This document shows, one piece after another, positions 56,390 through 64,000 of a stretch of 64,000 nucleotides of DNA (positions are counted from its first letter, which is position 1; every line of letters starts with the position of its first letter). The DNA is from Candidatus Latescibacterota bacterium. Its GTDB lineage: Bacteria; Krumholzibacteriota; Krumholzibacteriia; LZORAL124-64-63. The notes below the pieces were generated by a model. It was not told the origin of the DNA. It was given only the letters and a program-made list of their open reading frames with translations, and did no database searches. The translations under genes and the position numbers were made by a program. The stretch is from the NCBI GenBank assembly GCA_030658975.1, contig JAUSBL010000114.1, positions 1 through 64,000 on the forward strand, in the 5' to 3' direction.

Positions 56390-57787
56390 GACACGCCTGT
56401 TCGCGGCCATCCTGCTGGCCGCGCTGGTGCCGGCGGTGCCGGCCGCGCTGCTGGTGCGCGACCTGCTGCAGCGCAGCCGGGACGCGTCGCTTGAGCGCCA
56501 CCTGGTCGACGGCCTCGAAGCGGGCATGGAGGAGTCGCGCCTGGCCCTGGCCGCTTCCCGCGAGGTGCTGGAGTCTGCGGCCGCCGAACTGGCCGCCGGC
56601 GGCGCGTCGGGCGTCGTCGTCCTGGACGTCGACGGCACGCCTGCGCCGCAGCTGGTGCCGCCCGCGGCGGTCGTGGACGCGGCGCGGCGGGCCGACCCCC
56701 GGTCGCAGCCGGTCGGCGACTGGCTCGTGATGCGCCGCGCGAACACCGACGGCGAAGAACTGTATCTCGTGCAGCTCCTGCCCGCGGGCCTGGCCGACCG
56801 CGCCGGCCGCCTCGCCGACGCCCTGGCCACGGCCGCGGCCCTGCGCCTGGACCGCGGCGCGATCCTGCGCGGCTACGTCACGCCCTTCCTGCTGATCTAC
56901 GCGGCGCTGCTGCTGGCGGCGCTGGGCCTGGCCGCCCTGCTGGCGCGCGGCGTCGTGGGGCCGCTGCACGCGACCGCCCGCGCCGCCGACCGCCTGGCCG
57001 CCGGCGACCTGGAAGCGCGCGTCGAAGCCGACGGTCCCGGCGAGGTGGGCGCCCTGGTGCGCGCCTTCAACGGCATGGCCGCGCGGCTGGGCGCGCAGCG
57101 CCGCGAACTGGCCCGCCTCGAGAAGCTGGCCGCCTGGCGGGGCATGTCCCGCATCCTCGCGCACGAGATCAAGAACCCGCTGACGCCCATCCTGCTGGCG
57201 GTGCAGGAGGCGCGCGGCAGCTACCGCGGCCCCGACATGGCGCACGCCGCCGTCCTGGCCGACTGCGAGACGATCGTGCGGGAGGAGGTCGAGGGGCTGC
57301 GCCGGCTGGTCGCTTCGTTCGCCGACTTCGCGCGCCTGCCCGCGCCGGAGCCCCGCGACGACGACCTGCGGCCGCTGCTCGACGACCTGGCCCGCCTCTA
57401 CGGCGATCGCCTGCGCATCGGGTCGCTCGCCGGCCCGCTGCCCGGCCGCTTCGACGCCGAGGCCCTGCGCCGCGCCCTGGTCAACCTGATCGACAACGGC
57501 CTGGGCGCCTGCGCCCGCGCCGGCCGGCCCGAGCGCGTGGAGCTGCGGGCCGCGCACGCCGACAACGCCCTGGTCGTCAGCGTCGGCGACGAGGGCGACG
57601 GCATCCCGCCGGAGAACCTCGAGCGCGTGTTCGACCCCGACTTTTCGACCCGCGGCGGCATGGGCCTCGGCCTGGCCATCGTGCGCGGCGTGGTCGACGG
57701 CCACGACGGGCGCATCTTCCTGGACTCGCAGCCCGGCCGCGGCACCACCGTCACCGTCCTGTTGCCGACTCCCCCGCAGGAGGCCCG

Positions 57788-57791
<4 letters not shown>
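56376..57791 (+). CDS. NtrY-like sensor histidine kinase
   Basis: 471 residues from ATG 56376 with GGGGAG upstream. Two transmembrane helices (FAAILLAALVPAVPAALLV; YVTPFLLIYAALLLAALGLAALLA) frame a periplasmic domain. HAMP (GPLHATARAADRLAAGDLEARVEADGPGEVGALVRAFNGMAARL) follows, then the phospho-acceptor His in AHEIKNPLTPILL and the ATP-binding N, G boxes (LVNLIDNGLGA, VGDEGDGIPPENLERVFDPDFSTRGGMGLGLAIVRG). It is translationally coupled to the response regulator. Signal unknown. Confidence 0.92.
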
Positions 57792-59202
<1,411 letters not shown>

Positions 59203-59206
<4 letters not shown>

Positions 59207-59829
59207 ACGCCCGACGCACCCTGCGACATTTGAGCGCGATCGTCCTGCTGACCTGCCTCGCCGCCGCCGCGCCCGCCGTGGCCGCCGACTGGGAAGGCGG
59301 CCGCTGGCTGCTCGGTTTCGACATCGTTTCGAGCACGGTCGGCGCCAACGAGGACGCCAACGACCTGTTCATCGAGGAGACGGCCCCCGGCGCCGGCATG
59401 CAGATCGGCTACCTGTTCACGCCGAACTTCCAGCTGCGCCTGTTCGTCGCCGCGGCCGAACACGAAACCAGCGACCCGGACGTCAAGATCCTCTTCGGCG
59501 GCGGCACCCTCGACGCCGTCTACCTGTTCCGCGCCGGCCAGAAGGTCCGTCCCTACGTGTTCGGCGGTCTCGGCGGCTTCTCGCTGGAGTCGCAGCAGGC
59601 CGACCTGCTCTACGAGGCCGAGGGCCCGGGCATGGCCCTGGGCGGCGGCGTCCACGTGATGCTGGGCCGCAAGGTCTCCCTGCACGGCGCACTGCGCTAC
59701 GAGGCGATCAACTGGGACAAGGTCACCGCCACCTACGACGGCCCCGGCGGCTCGGCGTCGGTCACGGTGCCGGTCGACGAGGAGGGGACGGCGGGGAAGG
59801 TGCTGGTGGGAATCGTTTTCTGGCTGTAG
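59203..59829 (+). CDS. Outer-membrane beta-barrel protein
   Basis: 208 residues, coupled to the regulator gene by an ATGA overlap. Signal peptide (AIVLLTCLAAAAPAVAA). Alternating aromatic/hydrophobic strands (GGRWLLGFDIVSSTV, FQLRLFVAAAEHE, VRPYVFGGLGGFSLES, KVSLHGALRYEAINW) end in the aromatic C-terminal strand VLVGIVFWL, as in OmpA/OmpX-type small barrels recognised by the BAM complex. The operon position suggests an output or sensed component of the two-component system. Confidence 0.82.
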
Positions 59830-59892
59830 GTGCGATCATGCCGGTGTCGGAAACAGTGGAGGGACGCCCCGGCGTCCTCCACTTGCTCCGAG

Positions 59893-59922
59893 TTGTGATC
59901 GATGAGCGGATGCCAGTATAAT
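59893..59922 (+). promoter_or_regulatory. Sigma70-type promoter for the 60-kb secreted protein gene
   Basis: TTGTGA and a perfect TATAAT with an 18-bp spacer, just upstream of the ribosome-binding site. Confidence 0.55.
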
Positions 59923-59943
59923 CCTCCCACATTGATTGGGAGG
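59923..59943 (+). promoter_or_regulatory. Inverted repeat overlapping the Shine-Dalgarno
   Basis: CCTCCCA and TGGGAGG form a perfect 7-bp stem; the right arm is the ribosome-binding site for the TTG start at 59950. The left arm lies about where transcription should begin, so it may act as a DNA operator, or as a translation-masking hairpin if transcription starts slightly upstream. Confidence 0.4.
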
Positions 59944-59949
59944 TGACGG

Positions 59950-61308
59950 TTGCAGTTCTCCCCCAGATCGGATGCCATGAAATACCTGCTATGCGCCGGG
60001 ATCCTTCTGTTGGGCCACCCGTGTCTCGCCGTCGAGGTTGGGTTGTACTTCGATGAAGCCGCGACGCAGACCTCATGCCCGAACGGATTGTTGACTCAGC
60101 AGGATTTGTATCTGGTCATGACCGGCATCGGTGATGATGTGAGCGTTGCCGGATGGAAGGCCGTGATCAGACATGGCCGCTCGACATTCAGCTCAGCTAC
60201 GGACATCCACAGCGGCGGAGTCAATCGGCGGCAGCATCCCGTCTATGAAGTGGACTTGGCGACGCCACTTAGTGGCTCAACTCTCGTGCTAGCCAGATTC
60301 AGCATCGTCGCTCTCGTGCCTGACACTCTGACGGTTGGCATTCTGGATGGTATGGCATTCCCTGCTGAGCAGGGTCTCGACTATTCAACGTCACCTGCGC
60401 AGAGGAGCAGCGAGGCGCGCGCCGTCGTAAGCCATCCTTCTACTATCGGTGTTGTTGCTGGCCAGTTGGCTGCGCTGACGGCGCGGGAGATCGTCGTGCC
60501 TGAATTAAGGCCGGTGAATAAGGAAATGCCTCGAATGATAACGCGGCGGAATGGAGACGGTGAGTCCATGTCACTGGAGTGGTATGAGCATCTGTTGTAC
60601 GTTTCGGATTTCTGCATCATCGGCACGATCATCGACATCGATTACCGATGCGGCGATAGCGGCTGGTGTGAAACATCGGGCGTTGGTGTTGCTTTGCTCG
60701 ATGTCGAGCGATCCTACTGGGATCTCGGCTCGCCGACCACCTATGTGCTTTTGCAGGCGGCAAATGTCGACGGATGTGGTCGTTTGATCAACCCGATGGG
60801 ATTCGACGATTACCAGATCGGCGGCAAATACCTGATTCTCGGCGATGAAAGTCGAGGCCATGCCCTGGCCTACGAGCCTGGCGTATTCCTGTATAACGGC
60901 TCGGAATATTCGCGGCCGGCCGGCATGACGATGGAGTTCGAATCGCCAGAACTGCTCGCATCCGAACATGCGACCATGCGGGACTATCGGCAACAATTGC
61001 TCGATGCGGATTTGGTGGCCGTGATCGAAGTCGTGCGCAGGATCGAAAAAGTCGATGATAATCGGACCTTTACCTATCGCGTCGTGCCGGACGTCTGCTT
61101 CAAGGGCGTCGCCGGACCCGACACGCTGTTTGTGTCCTACCGCCGCCGCGGGTATTCCGGTTGGAAGAGTTTGTCTCTTCCGCCGCCCTTCGCACCCGGC
61201 CGTGAGTTTCTGGTGTTTCTCGAGGAGATGGACGGGGAAGGGTACGTTCCGCTGTACGGCGACCTCAGCGCGGTGAAGCTCGGGCCGACAACCCCGGATG
61301 TCCATTAA
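59950..61308 (+). CDS. Secreted hypothetical protein
   Basis: 452 residues from TTG 59950, which has GGGAGGTGA 6 bp upstream; ATG 59977 lacks a good site. A signal sequence (MKYLLCAGILLLGHPCLA) is followed by a cohesin- or dockerin-partner-like beta domain (VEVGLYFDEAATQTSCPNGLLTQQDLYLVMTGIGDDVSVAGWKAVIRH) and a long C-terminal part with several cysteines. The family is not recognised. Base composition is clearly lower in GC than its neighbours, which may reflect transfer or relaxed selection. Confidence 0.7.
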   Translation: MQFSPRSDAMKYLLCAGILLLGHPCLAVEVGLYFDEAATQTSCPNGLLTQQDLYLVMTGIGDDVSVAGWKAVIRHGRSTFSSATDIHSGGVNRRQHPVYEVDLATPLSGSTLVLARFSIVALVPDTLTVGILDGMAFPAEQGLDYSTSPAQRSSEARAVVSHPSTIGVVAGQLAALTAREIVVPELRPVNKEMPRMITRRNGDGESMSLEWYEHLLYVSDFCIIGTIIDIDYRCGDSGWCETSGVGVALLDVERSYWDLGSPTTYVLLQAANVDGCGRLINPMGFDDYQIGGKYLILGDESRGHALAYEPGVFLYNGSEYSRPAGMTMEFESPELLASEHATMRDYRQQLLDADLVAVIEVVRRIEKVDDNRTFTYRVVPDVCFKGVAGPDTLFVSYRRRGYSGWKSLSLPPPFAPGREFLVFLEEMDGEGYVPLYGDLSAVKLGPTTPDVH

Positions 61309-61473
61309 TCGGGGCGAGGTGCGATTATATCAGCATTTGGATAATTTCTCACATCACTGCGGAATAATCCGGATCATTCCGCAGTGTACTTCTAAATTCT
61401 CCAGAACGGTCAACGGTGTAGGGTCGATAACTTCATAAGTTGAGTACTGCCATCGTATGACCGTCGGCTCTTC

Positions 61474-63033
61474 CTAGGCGCTGGCTTTGTAGGCGACCAG
61501 CCGGTCCCGCCCGCTCTGCTTGGCAGCATAAAGCGCCCCATCCGCCGCCCGCAGCAGTTCCAGCGCGGTGTACCCGTGTTCGGGCGCCGCCGCGACGCCG
61601 GCCGAAACGGTGATCGGGCCGAGGTTGCGTTCACCGTGCCGGATCTTGAGACTTTTGATCAGGATGCGGATCTCTTCCACGCGCTTCTGCGTGTCCGCCA
61701 GCGGGGAGTCCGGGAAGACGAGGACGAACTCCTCTCCGCCGTAGCGGCACGAGATGTCGCCCTGGCGGAGCGAGGAGGTCAGCACGGTCCCCAACTCGCG
61801 CAGCAGCAGGTCTCCGGCGTCGTGCCCGAAGGTGTCGTTGAAATGCTTGAAGTGGTCGAGGTCGAGCATCACGACGCTCAGCGGCGACTTCCTGCGTTGC
61901 GCCCGGTGCAGCTCGCGGTCCAGGCTGTCGTCGAGGTAGCGCCGGTTGAACAGTCCGGTCAGCGGGTCGCGGGTGGCCTGATTGCGCAGTTTTTCCTGAA
62001 GTCTCAGGTTGAACAGCGAGAGCTTGAAGGATTCGCTGAGCATGAGTGCGAGATTGCGCCGGTTGATCTGCTGTTCGCTCGTTCCGGTGCCGTCGGCCAT
62101 GAGACAGAACAAGCCCAGGGATTCCCCCTGCACGGCCAGGGGGATGCAGAGGTAGCCCGTCTCCGGTTCAGCGAGGAAGTGGCGGCACAGCAGGCTCGAC
62201 TGCGGATCGAGGACCTCGTGGGGCTGGCCTCGCCGCATCGCCCAGCAGTCGTCCATCGTGAAACTCGCCGCCATCCGCGTCGTTTCGCCCCAGCTTGCGA
62301 TCAGTTCGTATTCCGGAGCGCCCTCATGTCGGATCGCGAGACCGCCGTCCATGCCGGTGAACAATTCTTCCACCATCAGGACGATCACCCGGTAGGCTTC
62401 TTCCTGGGTCGAACAGGTCTGGAGCAGGTCGTTCATGCGGAACAGCGCTTGCATCTCGGAGTCGCGCTTCTTGAGCGCCGACACCAGGGCGGCCAGGTCC
62501 GCGTTGGCGGCGTGCAGGCTGGCATCGACGCGCCTGCGTTCGGTGATGTCGCGGATGTTGCATTGGATCACGCGCGCGCCGTTGACCAGGTACACGTTGC
62601 TGACGAACTCGACCTCCCGGATTTCCTTGGTCTTGGTTTCCAGGGGCAGGTTTTCGTGGCGGGAATATTCGGTGGCCTGCAGTTTTTGGAACGATTCCCG
62701 GCTGGCGGCGATATCCCGGAACGGTCCGAGTTCCCAGAGCTTCCTGCCGACCAGTTCGTTGTGGGCGTAGTCCAGCAGCGTTTCCAGGTAGGGATTGGCA
62801 TCGATGATCACGCCCGAATCGGCATCCAGGATGAGGATGCCGTCCTTGGCGGTTTCGAAGAGTCGCCGATACCGGGTTTCGGAGGCTTTGACGGCGGCGC
62901 CGAAGACTTCGTATTCTGGGTCGTGGCTGTGGGCGGATAGATTGTTCAGTTTTATTTCCAGCTCAGCCAGGCGCGCCCGCAGGGCGGCATTCACCGCATG
63001 GAGTTGGGATTCTGCATTCGAAGGCATGGGCAT
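61474..63033 (-). CDS. PAS-GAF-GGDEF diguanylate cyclase
   Basis: 519 residues, or 517 from ATG 63027, which sits 6 bp from GGAGG and is the better start. Domains: N-terminal coiled coil, PAS ([35 protein letters not shown], ending RDITERRRV), a GAF-like domain (~200-345), and GGDEF ([16 protein letters not shown]...[15 protein letters not shown]). The active-site GGEEF is intact, and RQGD five residues before it is a product-inhibition I-site. It should make cyclic-di-GMP. No membrane segments, so a cytosolic sensor. Confidence 0.93.
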   Translation of the reverse strand: MPMPSNAESQLHAVNAALRARLAELEIKLNNLSAHSHDPEYEVFGAAVKASETRYRRLFETAKDGILILDADSGVIIDANPYLETLLDYAHNELVGRKLWELGPFRDIAASRESFQKLQATEYSRHENLPLETKTKEIREVEFVSNVYLVNGARVIQCNIRDITERRRVDASLHAANADLAALVSALKKRDSEMQALFRMNDLLQTCSTQEEAYRVIVLMVEELFTGMDGGLAIRHEGAPEYELIASWGETTRMAASFTMDDCWAMRRGQPHEVLDPQSSLLCRHFLAEPETGYLCIPLAVQGESLGLFCLMADGTGTSEQQINRRNLALMLSESFKLSLFNLRLQEKLRNQATRDPLTGLFNRRYLDDSLDRELHRAQRRKSPLSVVMLDLDHFKHFNDTFGHDAGDLLLRELGTVLTSSLRQGDISCRYGGEEFVLVFPDSPLADTQKRVEEIRILIKSLKIRHGERNLGPITVSAGVAAAPEHGYTALELLRAADGALYAAKQSGRDRLVAYKASA

Positions 63034-63194
63034 CCTCCATGTCCCGATCCAGATGACAAGTAACCCTCAACTCCGATAATTCGCAACAGGACGACCGCAT
63101 TGGCGTCGATCGGATCGGCAGTCGCTCGCTCCAATTTTCCACGCGGTAAGAACCGATTGCGGATGGATCATGGTTCGTCGTATCCGCGACACGA

Positions 63195-63223
63195 GCGGGG
63201 GCGGCCCTTCGGACCGCCCCCGC
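63195..63223 (-). terminator. GC-rich hairpin after the partial lipoprotein gene
   Basis: GCGGGGGCGGCCC and GGACCGCCCCCGC pair over 13 positions with one mismatch around a 3-nt loop, 27 bp past the stop on the minus strand. No T-tract follows. Confidence 0.45.
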
Positions 63224-63249
63224 GCATTTCCGTGTTCGTGTGGAGCGGG

Positions 63250-64000
63250 CTAGGCCCCGCCGCAATCCACGTCGAACTGCGCCTCGTCCCAGCACGACTC
63301 CTGCCCGTTGCGGTAGTCGGGCACCTGCAGGCTGCCGGTGCCGTCGGTCTCGTTCCAGCGGATGAACCAGACGCCGTCGGTGCCGGCGTCGACGTAGTCG
63401 ATCCGGTTCAGGGCGCCGGCCTCGGTGAAGGTCAGCGAGTCGCCGGCGTCGGGGCCGTGCAGGACCTCGAGCGCCAGCTCGTGGCCGTCGGCGTCGTCCC
63501 GCCAATGCACGCTGGCGGCGGCCGGATCGCCGGGCAGCGAGAAGTCGTAGAAGGTCCAGTCGCCGGTGTCGCCGTCGTCGCGCGTCGTGCCGTCGAACCA
63601 GAGCTCGTTGGCGATGCCTTCGTGCGGGACCGTCACGCGCAGGGCCCAGGCCACCTCGTCGCCCTGGATGACGCCGCGCAGGCGGACCTGCGCCTCCTCG
63701 TCGCCGCGCACGTAGGTGTAGACCCAGATCCAGGAGCCGTCGGGCTGCAGGGTCGGCACGGTGTGCAGCGCCAGGGCGAAGGCCGCCACCGGCGGCGTCA
63801 GCACGAGCTGCGTCGTCGCCGAGACGATCACCGCGCGCAGGTAGGCGTTGAAGAAGTTCTGCTGGCCGATCGCCTTGTTCTCTCCGTCCTCGAAGAAGCT
63901 CAGGTCGATGCCGAGGCGGCCGGCGTCGGGAAGCGTGGGGGCCCGGTCCTGCGGCTGCGGCTCCGGGTCGGGGGCGTTCAGGCCCTGCTCGGCGCAGCCG
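63250..64000 (-). CDS. Lipoprotein, 5' end outside the window
   Basis: The ORF track starts at GTG 63831, but the frame stays open to the window edge and reads GCAEQGLNAPDPEPQPQ...LGIDLSFFEDGENKAIGQQNFFNAYLRA. The GC followed by a flexible proline-rich tether is what a lipoprotein looks like just after its signal peptide, so the start lies a short way beyond base 64000. The rest is a beta-rich domain (GSWIWVYTYVRGDEEAQVRLRGVIQGDEVAWALRV...) with two cysteines near the C-terminus (ESCWDEAQFDVDCGGA). Family unknown. Confidence 0.75.
   Translation of the reverse strand, partial: GCAEQGLNAPDPEPQPQDRAPTLPDAGRLGIDLSFFEDGENKAIGQQNFFNAYLRAVIVSATTQLVLTPPVAAFALALHTVPTLQPDGSWIWVYTYVRGDEEAQVRLRGVIQGDEVAWALRVTVPHEGIANELWFDGTTRDDGDTGDWTFYDFSLPGDPAAASVHWRDDADGHELALEVLHGPDAGDSLTFTEAGALNRIDYVDAGTDGVWFIRWNETDGTGSLQVPDYRNGQESCWDEAQFDVDCGGA

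Overview
The window is GC-rich and densely coded. It looks like a Gram-negative-type bacterium from an uncultured FCB-superphylum lineage, something like Krumholzibacteriota or Eisenbacteria; the phylum is inferred. The grounds are a secreted protein ending in a FlgD-like sorting domain (NPFNPETTIRY), many lipoproteins and outer-membrane proteins, futalosine-pathway menaquinone genes, a GreA-fusion protein and two sigma-54 activators. I found no rRNA, tRNA, CRISPR array or transposase gene.

Layout. 1-4.0 kb: SPOR protein (cut by the window edge), a glycosyltransferase, mqnA and mqnC. 4.0-6.6 kb, minus strand: a protein with a RelA/SpoT-like core and a PLP cystathionine synthase/lyase. 6.8-9.9 kb: a tripeptidyl-peptidase-II-like secreted subtilase. 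9.9-14.1 kb: glycosyltransferase, class III sirtuin, peptidase-MA protein and a FlgD-sorted protein. 14.2-17.1 kb: GreA-fusion protein and glutathione peroxidase. 17.1-17.55 kb: two palindromic elements filling a convergent gap. 17.5-19.9 kb: SDR and sigma-54 activator. 20.1-24.1 kb: sulfate ABC transporter (sbp-cysT-cysW-cysA). 24.1-26.1 kb: three small secreted or lipid-anchored proteins. 26.1-30.2 kb: an AT-richer island with two asparagine-synthetase-family proteins, one lacking the catalytic Cys, bounded by a third copy of the palindromic element. 30.35-32.4 kb: S9 peptidase. 32.7-49.0 kb: surface-polysaccharide locus (methyltransferase, bidomain oxidoreductase, toroid protein, DUF354, wecB, three glycosyltransferases, nucleotidyltransferase, manA, rmd, gmd, epimerase). 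It has the genes for most of a route to GDP-deoxyhexose (GDP-rhamnose type). 49.1-52.1 kb: an unusual operon of a DUF1858/solute-binding-like protein, a HypB-like GTPase and a soluble ABC ATPase behind a 24-bp operator-like palindrome. 52.2-54.2 kb: tandem lipoproteins. 54.4-59.8 kb: BamA/TamA-like protein, DUF4390 protein, NtrY-like kinase, NtrC-like regulator and a beta-barrel. 59.9-64 kb: secreted hypothetical, PAS-GAF-GGDEF cyclase and a partial lipoprotein.

The most striking observation is a repeat family with three copies (17138-17284, 17386-17534, 30221-30351). Each has a 97-nt core that folds as a three-way junction with compensatory changes in its stems. Each core sits at the 3' end of a gene and is flanked by perfect or near-perfect inverted arms whose sequence is the neighbouring gene's own 3' flank. 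In the first two copies the inverted duplication continues at roughly 80% identity into or up to the stop codons of the glutathione peroxidase and SDR genes, so the whole intergenic space is made of cores plus inverted copies of gene ends. I do not recognise this element. The 49.1-52.1 kb operon is the second candidate for an undescribed system.
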